Source: CAZJFC01 sp964545245 (GTDB lineage: Bacteria > Pseudomonadota > Alphaproteobacteria > Rickettsiales > 21-14-0-20-44-7). Taken from it: a stretch of DNA of 27,065 nt. Shown here piece after piece: positions 14,781 through 21,991 of this stretch. Each line of letters begins with the position of its first letter. The first letter of the stretch is position 1. The stretch covers positions 1 to 27,065 of the forward strand of contig CAZJFC010000024.1 of NCBI GenBank assembly GCA_964545245.1. Reading direction: 5' to 3'. The position numbers and the translations under genes were made by a program. The notes beneath the pieces are model-generated. The model did not search any database. It was given only the letters and a program-made list of their open reading frames with translations, and had not been told where the DNA came from.

Positions 14781-16928
14781 ATGGCGGGCGGAGTAGAATT
14801 AACCCAACGGATTATTGGCTGGATTCATGACCTGACCAATTTCCTGCGCAACTGGTTTATTTACAGCATCCTGATTATCCTGCTTCTTGCCGGAAGCGCC
14901 TTTATTTCCGGTCTTTCTTTCCAATACTGGCAATATGACAAGCGCGTCCTTGGTTACGAATACAATGTTAAGACGATACTCTGGGGAACGGGATGGCGCA
15001 ATGTTTACTACCAATCCACGAACTACATAGAAATCCGCGATTATTATGAAAAAGCCTATGCCCCGCATGTTGAATATGGCAGATCATTACCCGACCGCAC
15101 AGAGCGTAATGCCTATCTTGATGCAGTTGAAGAACAGAAGGCAAAACTAATCAAGCAATACACCGCTTCCCTTCCGGAAGATTTCATCATGCGGCTGGCA
15201 GTATGTACTTTTGTTCCGCTGCTTCTGTTCGGCACATTGCTGTGGTTCCTGCGTGCGCCATTGGCCGATTTCAAACCATTTGACAAGGGTGAAAAACTTC
15301 ACGGCGACGCAAAATGGGCAGGCGAGACCGACGTCCGCAAAGCCGGATTGCGTGCCAAGAAAGGTATCATCATCGGAAGGGATTCGCGCGGTTATCTGGT
15401 CGCTCCCGGTTACCAGCACGCGCTGCTATTCGCGCCAACCGGTTCCGGTAAGGGTGTGGGCGTGGTTATCCCGAACCTGCTGTTCTGGGAAGAATCACTT
15501 TTCGTGCACGATATCAAGCTTGAGAACTATGAGATAACCAGCGGTTACCGCCGCGAGGTCATGAAGCAGGATGTTTACCTGTGGAACCCCGCCTCCCCTG
15601 ATGGTTTGACCCATTGTTATAACCCGTTTGACTGGGTTTCCAAGAAGCCGGGACAGATGGTGGATGACGTGCAGAAAATCGCCAACCTTATCCTTCCTGA
15701 GCAGGAATTCTGGAACAACGAGGCGCGTTCCCTGTTTGTGGGCGTTGCGCTTTATTTGCAGGCCGTGCCGGAGAAAACCAAATCTTTCGGCGAGGTGGTA
15801 CGCACCCTGCGTTCCGATGACGTGGTTTATAACCTTGCGGTGGTTCTTGATACTATCGGCAAGAAAATCCACCCGGTCGCTTACATGAACATCGCAGCAT
15901 TCCTCCAGAAAGCCGATAAGGAACGTTCGGGCGTTATCTCTACGCTCAACTCCGGCCTTGAGCTTTGGGCGAACCCGCTCATCGATACCGCTACCGCGTC
16001 TTCTGACTTCAACATCCAGAACTTTAAAAAGAAATGCAGTACCGTTTATGTCGGTTTGACACCGGACAACATCCAGCGTTTGCAACCGCTCCTTCAGGTA
16101 TTTTACCAGCAGGCGACCGAATTCCTCGTGCGGAAAATCCCGAATAAGAAAGAAGAGCCGTATGGCGTATTGTTCCTGATGGACGAGTTCCCGACGCTCG
16201 GCGAAATGAAGCAGTTCCATGCCGGTATCGCTTATTTCCGCGGTTATAACGTGCGCCTGTTGCTCATCGTGCAGGATACCCAGCAGCTTAAAGGTATTTA
16301 CGAGGAACACGGGATGAACACCTTCCTCTCGAACTCGACTTACCGTATCACTTACGCGGCGAACAACGTGGAAACCGCGAACCTTATCTCGCAGCTTATC
16401 GGCAACAAAACCGTTAAGCAGAAATCACTCAACAAACCGAAATACCTCGACCTCAACCCGGCAACCCGCACCATCCACGAATCCGAGATCCAGCGCGCGC
16501 TGCTTCTCCCGCAGGAGGTTATCGGCCTGCCGCGCGACGAGCAGATCATCCTTATCGAGTCCACGCCGCCAATCCGCACCAAGAAGATTTTCTATTACAA
16601 AGAGCGCTTTTTCACCAGCCGCCTGCTCCCGCCGATTGAAATCCCGGTTCAGGAACCTTATGACCCTGAACGCAGCCGTAAAAAGCCTAAGGAAGAACCC
16701 AAGAAGGAAGAGCCGAAAAAAGAAGAGCCTAAGAAAGCGGCTCCACCGCCACCTCCGCCGCCTCTGCCGGACTTCCCTGAATTCCCTGAGCCTCCGGCAA
16801 GCACAGGTGAAAATGGCGGCAGCGCCACTGCATCTTCCGGCGAAAGCGGAAAAAGCATTTTTGATGATTTCGATGATTTCCCAGACCTCCCGCCGCTGGA
16901 TGACACAAAGCCTGAGAACAAGGCCTAG
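14781..16928 (+). CDS. virD4: VirD4 type IV coupling ATPase with acidic, Pro-rich tail
   Basis: The 715-residue TraG/VirD4 protein recruits substrates to the channel. It has membrane helices at about 26-46 and 138-158, and between them a periplasmic loop of about 90 residues, longer than usual. Walker A is APTGSGKG (218-225). Walker B ends with LFLMDEFPTLG (Asp468, Glu469). HGDAKWA and the QDTQQLKGIYEEHG segment are typical. From about 627 a low-complexity tail follows, with repeated KKEEP units, eight Pro in two runs and a Phe/Asp-rich end; it is absent from the conserved core and could dock substrates (inference). It is separated from virB11 by 94 bp. Its stop overlaps the convergent ohr stop, so no terminator separates them. 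Confidence 0.95.
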   Translation: MAGGVELTQRIIGWIHDLTNFLRNWFIYSILIILLLAGSAFISGLSFQYWQYDKRVLGYEYNVKTILWGTGWRNVYYQSTNYIEIRDYYEKAYAPHVEYGRSLPDRTERNAYLDAVEEQKAKLIKQYTASLPEDFIMRLAVCTFVPLLLFGTLLWFLRAPLADFKPFDKGEKLHGDAKWAGETDVRKAGLRAKKGIIIGRDSRGYLVAPGYQHALLFAPTGSGKGVGVVIPNLLFWEESLFVHDIKLENYEITSGYRREVMKQDVYLWNPASPDGLTHCYNPFDWVSKKPGQMVDDVQKIANLILPEQEFWNNEARSLFVGVALYLQAVPEKTKSFGEVVRTLRSDDVVYNLAVVLDTIGKKIHPVAYMNIAAFLQKADKERSGVISTLNSGLELWANPLIDTATASSDFNIQNFKKKCSTVYVGLTPDNIQRLQPLLQVFYQQATEFLVRKIPNKKEEPYGVLFLMDEFPTLGEMKQFHAGIAYFRGYNVRLLLIVQDTQQLKGIYEEHGMNTFLSNSTYRITYAANNVETANLISQLIGNKTVKQKSLNKPKYLDLNPATRTIHESEIQRALLLPQEVIGLPRDEQIILIESTPPIRTKKIFYYKERFFTSRLLPPIEIPVQEPYDPERSRKKPKEEPKKEEPKKEEPKKAAPPPPPPPLPDFPEFPEPPASTGENGGSATASSGESGKSIFDDFDDFPDLPPLDDTKPENKA

Positions 16929-17356
16929 GCCGCTTCTGCCTGCTCCGCGCTTACATTCAGCGCTACATCAATATTGCCGCGCGTAGCCTTGGAATAGGGG
17001 CATATCTGGTGCGCCGCTTCGGCCAGTTTCTCGGCCTCGCCCTGCGCCACGCCCGACATGCTGATATTCAGCACTACCGCCAGGAAATAGCCGTTATCAT
17101 CCTGATTGAGGCTAACCTCCGATTTGATTGTAATATCTTTCGCCGAGGATTTCTGCTGCTTGGCTGTTAGTTCCAGCGCACTACCGAAACAACCGGCATA
17201 ACCGCAGGCAAAGAGCTGCTCCGGGTTGGTGGTTCCCGGTTTTGCGTTTGGCGCGCCGGGTGATGCCAGTTCAAGCGTAAGCGCGCCGTCATCGGTTTCG
17301 GCATGGCCATTACGGCCTTCGGTTGAGGTTGCGCGGGCAGTATATAAGGTTTTCAT
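16925..17356 (-). CDS. ohr: Organic hydroperoxide resistance protein (Ohr/OsmC family)
   Basis: The 143-residue thiol peroxidase reduces organic hydroperoxides. It has Arg15 and Glu46 of the active site, the peroxidatic Cys56 in ACGYAGCFG, and the resolving Cys119 in CPYSKATRGNIDV. An extra Cys51 lies in the first motif. The start is set at 17356 because MKTLYTARAT matches the family's N-terminus and AGGAG lies 5 bases upstream; a longer frame adds 19 residues with no support. It is convergent with virD4, with overlapping stop codons. No clear OhrR operator is visible. It is unlikely to be functionally part of the T4SS. Confidence 0.94.
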   Translation of the reverse strand: MKTLYTARATSTEGRNGHAETDDGALTLELASPGAPNAKPGTTNPEQLFACGYAGCFGSALELTAKQQKSSAKDITIKSEVSLNQDDNGYFLAVVLNISMSGVAQGEAEKLAEAAHQICPYSKATRGNIDVALNVSAEQAEAA

Positions 17357-17424
17357 AGGAACTCCTGTTTTTATGTGGGTAATCAGTATTGTAGCAGGTA
17401 TATAAACAAGCAATACGATAAAAC

Positions 17425-17453
17425 TTGAAAATTCACGTGGCAGGAATTATAGA
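17425..17453 (+). promoter_or_regulatory. Sigma-70 promoter of tRNA-Ala
   Basis: TTGAAA (17425-17430) and TATAGA (17448-17453) are separated by exactly 17 bases. The tRNA starts 17 bases downstream of the -10 element, leaving a leader of about 11 nt. Confidence 0.7.
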
Positions 17454-17470
17454 ATCAGCATCAGTTTCAC

Positions 17471-17546
17471 GGGGCCATAGCTCAGCTGGTAGAGCGCTTC
17501 CATGGCATGGAAGAGGTCTGGGGTTCGACTCCCCATGGCTCCACCA
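17471..17546 (+). tRNA. tRNA-Ala (anticodon GGC), CCA encoded
   Basis: The full cloverleaf is readable. The acceptor stem GGGGCCA/TGGCTCC has one G-T pair. The D arm is GCTC...GAGC, the anticodon stem is CTTCC/GGAAG around loop ATGGCAT with anticodon GGC, and the T arm is GGGGTTCGACTCCCC. The discriminator is A and the 3' CCA is encoded (17544-17546). It reads GCC codons as Ala. Confidence 0.96.
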
Positions 17547-17554
17547 TAAAAAAC

Positions 17555-17572
17555 ACCTGCCTTAAGGCAGGT
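17555..17572 (-). terminator. Intrinsic terminator of the patatin gene (also follows tRNA-Ala)
   Basis: ACCTGCC (17555-17561) and GGCAGGT (17566-17572) pair around TTAA. On the minus strand the hairpin is followed by GTTTTTTA, a good U-tract, about 80 bases after the patatin stop. On the plus strand only a weak TTCTC follows, but the hairpin lies 8 bases after the tRNA and may also help to end that transcript. Confidence 0.7.
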
Positions 17573-17652
17573 TCTCACGATAAATGTGCAGGCACAGCAT
17601 CAATCGTATCCGTTGTCGTCGAATAAAACAGCAAGTTTTACATGCTTTTATA

Positions 17653-18843
17653 CTACCCCTTCGCGGCGCGGCGGTGGATAAGGTCCATTCCGGTTTCACT
17701 GCGGGTGAGGTCATATACCTTCACGCCTTCATAAGAGGTTGGCCGCTTCAACACTTCCGGGTGGCGTAGCGTGCGCACGGTGTCATAATACCCTGACTGC
17801 CAACGCTCTTCCATTGTTGTGCGCGAGAATTCAAAATCTTTCGAGAAGCCTTCATAATTCTTGTCGCGGTAAATAAGATGCACAATGTTATAAACCTTGC
17901 GTACCGCCTCCTCTTTCAGGTGCTGCGCTTCCGGCAATTTGAGATATTGCGGCGGCAACTTATCCAGCAGATCGGCAATATTGTTACGCAGCTTTTGCTC
18001 ATAGCGGAAATAATCCGTGCTTGCGCGCGTACGGCTTGAATACCTGATCTCTTTCTCACGCGTGCTTACTTCCGGCATGGCGCGCGGCAGTTCGCCTTTC
18101 GCGCTCCATAAATCCACCTGAAATGCCAGCGTATCCCTTTTTTCCGACTCCAGCACCCATTGCAGCGGCGTGTTGGAAACAAGGCCGCCATCCCAATAGA
18201 ACTCCCCCTCGATTTCCACCGCCGGGAAAGCCGGTGGCAGCGCCCCGCTTGCCATGATATGTTCCGGGCCGATTTCATGCGTTGCCGTATCAAAATAAGA
18301 GAAATTACCGCTTCTCACATTCACCGCGCCGACACTGAAACGCATTTCGCCTGAGTTAATGCGGTCAAAATCCACCAGCCTTTCAAGCGTGGATTTCAGT
18401 TCTTTCGTATCATAATAGCTGGTTGCCTCGGTTGAGCCTACGGGCTGGATCCAAGGCGCGAACATCCTCGGTTTGTAGAAACCCTCTACCCCTTTCACCA
18501 TTGCCAGCCACGCGTTGGACTCATTTATCATGCTGCGCATGATGTCGCCGCGGCTGAATTTATTTATCACGTTGTTATAATTCACGCAGCCATTGGTCAC
18601 CAGTTCCCAGAATTCGCGCAGGCGGGCGATTCTTTTTTCCGGCGGGTTCCCGGCAATGATAGCCGAATTGATCGCGCCGATTGAAATCCCCGCTACCCAG
18701 TTCGGGATGATCCTTGCCTCCGACAAAGCCTGATAAACCCCCGCCTGATATGATCCAAGCGCGCCGCCGCCCTGAAGCAGCAATGCGATTGATTCAAAAT
18801 CTTTGCACACCAGCGGTTTCTGGATTTTCTTCAACTCTGTCAT
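17653..18843 (-). CDS. Patatin-like phospholipase with DUF3734-type C-terminus
   Basis: The 396-residue protein has the Ser-Asp dyad of patatins. The oxyanion loop is QGGGALGSYQ (24-33), the nucleophile Ser54 lies in GISIGA (GxSxG), and the catalytic Asp218 lies in WDGGLVSNTPL. The C-terminal part (about 255-390) resembles DUF3734, found in many alphaproteobacterial patatins. Such enzymes release fatty acids from phospholipids or storage lipid. No signal peptide is visible. GAGG lies 5 bases before ATG 18843. It has its own good promoter and a terminator. Patatins are effectors in some intracellular bacteria, but this subgroup is also common in free-living species, so a secreted role is only a hypothesis. 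Confidence 0.9.
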   Translation of the reverse strand: MTELKKIQKPLVCKDFESIALLLQGGGALGSYQAGVYQALSEARIIPNWVAGISIGAINSAIIAGNPPEKRIARLREFWELVTNGCVNYNNVINKFSRGDIMRSMINESNAWLAMVKGVEGFYKPRMFAPWIQPVGSTEATSYYDTKELKSTLERLVDFDRINSGEMRFSVGAVNVRSGNFSYFDTATHEIGPEHIMASGALPPAFPAVEIEGEFYWDGGLVSNTPLQWVLESEKRDTLAFQVDLWSAKGELPRAMPEVSTREKEIRYSSRTRASTDYFRYEQKLRNNIADLLDKLPPQYLKLPEAQHLKEEAVRKVYNIVHLIYRDKNYEGFSKDFEFSRTTMEERWQSGYYDTVRTLRHPEVLKRPTSYEGVKVYDLTRSETGMDLIHRRAAKG

Positions 18844-18878
18844 CGGAACCTCTTTTCATTTACCAAGCAAGGGCTGGC

Positions 18879-18907
18879 ATTCTAACGCATCACGCGGTTA
18901 ATCTCAA
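18879..18907 (-). promoter_or_regulatory. Sigma-70 promoter of the patatin gene
   Basis: On the minus strand, TTGAGA (18902-18907), 17 bases of spacer and TAGAAT (18879-18884) form a good promoter. The start is expected near 18872, about 29 nt before the ATG at 18843. Confidence 0.7.
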
Positions 18908-18938
18908 CGCTGAAGGGGATAATAAAATTTAACTGCGT

Positions 18939-20615
18939 TTAGTGGGCAATACTTGGAACTGGCGAGAATCTTGGGCTATACCCCCCAAGCGCCGCAACAA
19001 AACCACCTTCAGGCTGCATGCCGCGCTCATAACTTTGCGCCTCAGCATTTTCCCTTGTCATTATTTCAGAAATTTCATTCATGATATTTTCCTGCATATC
19101 AAGTGCCTGACCCAGCTTCTTCACTGCCGGGTCTTCCGACGCATAATAAAATAATTCATGCAGCGGGGATTTGGTCGAGCGCAGGAAAAGCAGGTTGCAG
19201 AAAACTTCTTCACGCCAGGCTGCCGCGGTATATTCATCACCTTCAGGGATATAATTATTCAGCACCTGATTCATTCTTAACCCAACGCCAACAAGAGTAC
19301 GGCGATTCATAATCGCTTTCACATCCTGCGAGTTTGAGTTGTGAAGCTCATCGATTGCTTCGCTTATCATATCATAATAGCTATCTTTCATATTAAACTT
19401 CTTAAGCGCGATATGCCCGGCTTCATGGCAGAACACACCGAGCTTACGCTCTTCTTTTTGTTCGGGAGTCAAGTGTGCGCTGCCAATTCCGGCTGACATC
19501 GCGAGATATAAATTGCCGGACATTACATTGCCCGCGCTGGTTCTTGTGAACCCTTGTATAAATGGCGAATCCGGCAAAATACCGTCAATATCCTTCTCCG
19601 GTGTGAACGCTATATAATGTTTGCTGTGATAAAATATCTGCTGAATATATGATGGCGCCCGTTCAATGAACCTGAATTGTTCATAACCTTCATGGCTTAA
19701 CGAAGGGTAAGGCCCCTTGCCTATTATTTCGCAGCTTTTTCTCCTTAATACCCCGGTTTTTATTTTATGCCCGTTCTCAACATGCTGGCGGATAAATTCT
19801 TCATCTTCACAGATTGATTTTATGAACTCATAGCCCGCCACATCGTCATGCTGAAATTCTTTCATCTTCTCTGCAACGGAAAGCATGAATGAAACACAGC
19901 AATTAATTTGTATATCGGGCAACCCATCCATTGCGCAGATAGTCTTTGCCAATTTTGCATAACCGCCTTGGGTAACAAATTCATTGCTTTCCGGATAATA
20001 AGTAAAGGTCTGGCTTTCCATACCATCAGCGCCTTTGACTTTGAAGGTGTTACGCCGACGCCAGTCTTCGGGAATATTTTTCATTTCAGGGGCATTGTCA
20101 TAAAGCCCCATGTGTTTCAGTACTTCAATGAATTTATTTTTAAAACGGTCTTCATAATCTTCGTCCAGAGTTTCACCCGGATAGACCTGCATCCCGACCT
20201 CACGGCACGCGGTAAGGAACGTCTTGGAATATTCCTGCGTACGGGAGCCTTCGAGCGTGAGATACATCATCAGGCCGAGCAGTACATAATCATCCGGAAC
20301 ACGTTCAGGAATTTTTGCCAGCGCGTTCAGGTTTTCATAATCTATAACCACCCCACAAATATTTACTGCCCTGTCGATTACGTGCTTAAAAATCAGCTTT
20401 TCACCATCTTCAGTAAAAAAATGCGGCCATACCAGAACGCGGGTAGATTTGAATTGCACATATTGCGGCTTCACACCGGGCGCGTCAGGCGCGTATATCA
20501 GCCTGCCTTCCCTGTTGAGCTTATCAAGCAGCATCGGGCCGGAAAAATTGCCGCGAGGGATGCCTATGCCTTTTACAGGCTTATAAACACCCAAATCAAA
20601 GCCACTAATACTCAT
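18939..20615 (-). CDS. Uncharacterised large protein with HEAGH metallopeptidase-like motif
   Basis: I do not recognise this 558-residue family. The striking feature is VFCHEAGHIALKKF, with HEAGH at residues 397-401, a canonical HExxH zinc site. About 70 residues later WREEVFCNLLFLRS (467-480) contains Glu residues in a context like the third ligand of ImmA/IrrE-type peptidases. Another candidate Glu lies in MISEAIDEL (416-424). No signal peptide or membrane segment is seen, so it is probably cytoplasmic or exported without Sec. The chain is rich in charged residues and Cys. ATG 20615 is preferred; a GTG at 20639 would add 8 residues. It lies 95 bp upstream of the patatin gene on the same strand, but the latter has its own promoter. 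Confidence 0.65.
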   Translation of the reverse strand: MSISGFDLGVYKPVKGIGIPRGNFSGPMLLDKLNREGRLIYAPDAPGVKPQYVQFKSTRVLVWPHFFTEDGEKLIFKHVIDRAVNICGVVIDYENLNALAKIPERVPDDYVLLGLMMYLTLEGSRTQEYSKTFLTACREVGMQVYPGETLDEDYEDRFKNKFIEVLKHMGLYDNAPEMKNIPEDWRRRNTFKVKGADGMESQTFTYYPESNEFVTQGGYAKLAKTICAMDGLPDIQINCCVSFMLSVAEKMKEFQHDDVAGYEFIKSICEDEEFIRQHVENGHKIKTGVLRRKSCEIIGKGPYPSLSHEGYEQFRFIERAPSYIQQIFYHSKHYIAFTPEKDIDGILPDSPFIQGFTRTSAGNVMSGNLYLAMSAGIGSAHLTPEQKEERKLGVFCHEAGHIALKKFNMKDSYYDMISEAIDELHNSNSQDVKAIMNRRTLVGVGLRMNQVLNNYIPEGDEYTAAAWREEVFCNLLFLRSTKSPLHELFYYASEDPAVKKLGQALDMQENIMNEISEIMTRENAEAQSYERGMQPEGGFVAALGGYSPRFSPVPSIAH

Positions 20616-20648
20616 CCCGCAATTAATGTAACACAGCACAGGGATAGC

Positions 20649-20677
20649 TTGCTATTACCATATTAACTCAGTAGATT
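20649..20677 (+). promoter_or_regulatory. Candidate tspO promoter implying a near-leaderless mRNA
   Basis: TTGCTA (20649-20654), 17 bases of spacer and TAGATT (20672-20677) precede the tspO ATG by only 8 bases. The transcript would start at about 20683-20685, giving an almost leaderless mRNA. Confidence 0.45.
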
Positions 20678-20685
20678 AGTAGCCC

Positions 20686-21171
20686 ATGCTGAAGGCAAAC
20701 TGGAGATCACTTATCGGTTTTTTCGTGGCGGTTATCGCGGTACAGATAATCGGCGGAATAGTAACCTCCACCTCGGTTTCAACATGGTATGCTGAGTTGG
20801 ATAAACCATCTTTCAACCCGCCTCCATCGGTGTTTGCGCCGGTATGGACAGCCCTGTATATCACCATTGCGATTTCCGGCTGGCTCGCATGGGTAAAAAT
20901 TCCGGGCAACCCTGCAACAAAGCTGAAACACAGTGCCATCAAGGCTTATAGCGGACAGCTTGCGGCAAATTTGATCTGGTCGTTCCTGTTTTTTGGTTTC
21001 CGCAATCCGGAATATGCGTTTTATGAAATTATTATCCTGCTGTGGCTGATAATACTCACCATCTATCACTTTGCGCGGGTTTCAAGAATCGCGGCGGTTC
21101 TCTTGCTGCCGTATCTGGCATGGGTAAGTTTCGCCGCGTTGCTGACGTATAAAATAGCAGAGCTTAACTAA
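20686..21171 (+). CDS. tspO: TspO/MBR family membrane protein
   Basis: The 161-residue protein has the five-helix TspO plan. Conserved features are STWYAELDKPSFNPPPSVFAPVWTALYI (32-59), the central QLAANLIWSFLFFGFRNPEYAF and the final PYLAWVSFAALLTYKIAELN. Trp and Pro residues are at the usual places. TspO binds porphyrins and cholesterol-like ligands and is linked to tetrapyrrole turnover and stress signalling. It is divergent from the HEAGH gene and convergent with the small unknown gene 28 bp downstream. No ribosome site is visible, in line with a leaderless or near-leaderless message. Confidence 0.93.
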   Translation: MLKANWRSLIGFFVAVIAVQIIGGIVTSTSVSTWYAELDKPSFNPPPSVFAPVWTALYITIAISGWLAWVKIPGNPATKLKHSAIKAYSGQLAANLIWSFLFFGFRNPEYAFYEIIILLWLIILTIYHFARVSRIAAVLLLPYLAWVSFAALLTYKIAELN

Positions 21172-21199
21172 CGCAAGTTCTGCGGATTTAATTCAGATA

Positions 21200-21625
21200 C
21201 TATCTTTCCTGGCCTTGGCTTACTGCCGGGAAACTAACATATGACAGGATTTGCGCGATTGTAATATCGCCTGAGGAAAAACCGCTGGCGAGATGCGAAG
21301 GCAATATTGCAGGCTCTCCATGCTTATCCCTGACCCTTATTTTCCCATCATTAAGGACTGTAAGCAGGGTATTGCCGGAGTTATCCTGAAGCCCGGCTTC
21401 AGACAGAAACTCATTTAGTTTTGTTAGATAATCGGCAAATTCCCTTGCCCGAAAATATGGGAATCTTTCCAGCACACCGTCTTCCTCATCCCTTACATTA
21501 AATGAACCACCGCTGAAAACTTTTATCACGCCATTGACAATAGGATGTTTTGCCTGCGCTGCGGCTTGTGGAGCAACGAAATTTCCCGGTTTACCCATTG
21601 CAGCTGCATTATTATCACCTGACAT
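21200..21625 (-). CDS. Hypothetical protein, 141 residues
   Basis: No family was recognised. The N-terminal 26 residues are rich in Ala, Asn and Gly and are probably disordered. The middle (about 30-100) alternates beta-like stretches (GVIKVFSGGSFNVRDEEDGVLERFP, LLTVLNDGKIRVRDKHGEPAI) with a predicted helix (REFADYLTKLNEFLSEAGL). The two strands with the xVRDxxG motif look like an internal repeat. No signal peptide or membrane segment is seen. GGGGA lies 7 bases before ATG 21625 and a plausible promoter lies upstream, so it is probably a real gene. Confidence 0.6.
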   Translation of the reverse strand: MSGDNNAAAMGKPGNFVAPQAAAQAKHPIVNGVIKVFSGGSFNVRDEEDGVLERFPYFRAREFADYLTKLNEFLSEAGLQDNSGNTLLTVLNDGKIRVRDKHGEPAILPSHLASGFSSGDITIAQILSYVSFPAVSQGQER

Positions 21626-21655
21626 TTATTTTCCCCATTAAGTTAATTTTTCCAG

Positions 21656-21684
21656 ATATTAATATTTCTAAATTTATGATGCAA
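21656..21684 (-). promoter_or_regulatory. Candidate promoter of the 141-residue hypothetical gene
   Basis: On the minus strand, TTGCAT (21679-21684), 17 bases of spacer and TAATAT (21656-21661) lie about 30 bases before the ATG at 21625. The -10 match is moderate and the surrounding DNA is AT-rich. Confidence 0.4.
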
Positions 21685-21748
21685 ATCTTTTTTAAAAAAA
21701 ATCAGATGAGTGACAGGTAAACCTACAGCGGGTTCAAACCAATATCAT

Positions 21749-21788
21749 CCCATTTAAAAAGCCCCCGGACGGGAGCTTTTTAAATGGG
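21749..21788 (-). terminator. Intrinsic terminator fused to the tRNA-His 3' end
   Basis: A perfect 14-bp stem (21749-21762 with 21775-21788) encloses a short CCC/GGG extension and a 4-base loop. The minus-strand RNA has AAAAAGC...GCUUUUU, the classic terminator form. The outer part of the stem contains the discriminator base and CCA of tRNA-His, so the precursor's 3' end is inside the hairpin. Confidence 0.85.
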
Positions 21789-21862
21789 GCGAATGACGGG
21801 ACTTGAACCCGCGACCACCGGTACCACAAACCGGTGCTCTAACCAACTGAGCTACATCCGCC
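21785..21862 (-). tRNA. tRNA-His (anticodon GTG), G-1 and CCA encoded
   Basis: The cloverleaf is complete. The acceptor stem GCGGATG/CATTCGC has one G-T pair. The D arm is GCTCAGTTGGTTAGAGC, and the anticodon stem CCGGT/ACCGG holds loop TTGTGGT with anticodon GTG. The T arm is CGGGTTCAAGTCCCG. The base before the acceptor stem is G (at 21862) and the discriminator is C73 (21788), the standard bacterial tRNA-His identity pair. CCA is encoded (21785-21787). Confidence 0.96.
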
Positions 21863-21916
21863 GCAATATCAGCCCTGCCCAGCGTTCATGCGCCAAATAA
21901 ACTGGCAGGGATGGGC

Positions 21917-21945
21917 TTTTTAGCCGCTGATTCTGCAAAAATCAA
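21917..21945 (-). promoter_or_regulatory. Candidate tRNA-His promoter
   Basis: On the minus strand, TTGATT (21940-21945), 17 bases of spacer and TAAAAA (21917-21922) precede the tRNA by about 55 bases. The leader would contain an inverted repeat (CCCTGCC/GGCAGGG). Confidence 0.4.
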
Positions 21946-21991
21946 GATTTTCCTTCATAAGAATGGGCGGCTTTGGTATTTATAGCCGGGT

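Noticed and set aside
16925..17413. Longer ohr frame starting at 17413
   Set aside because: The additional 19 residues do not match the Ohr family, and the ribosome site favours 17356.
21871..21922. GC-rich inverted repeat with T-run on the plus strand upstream of trkA
   Set aside because: It looks like a terminator (CCCTGCC/GGCAGGG then TTTTT) but no plus-strand gene ends nearby, and the loop is long; it is kept only as part of the tRNA-His leader.
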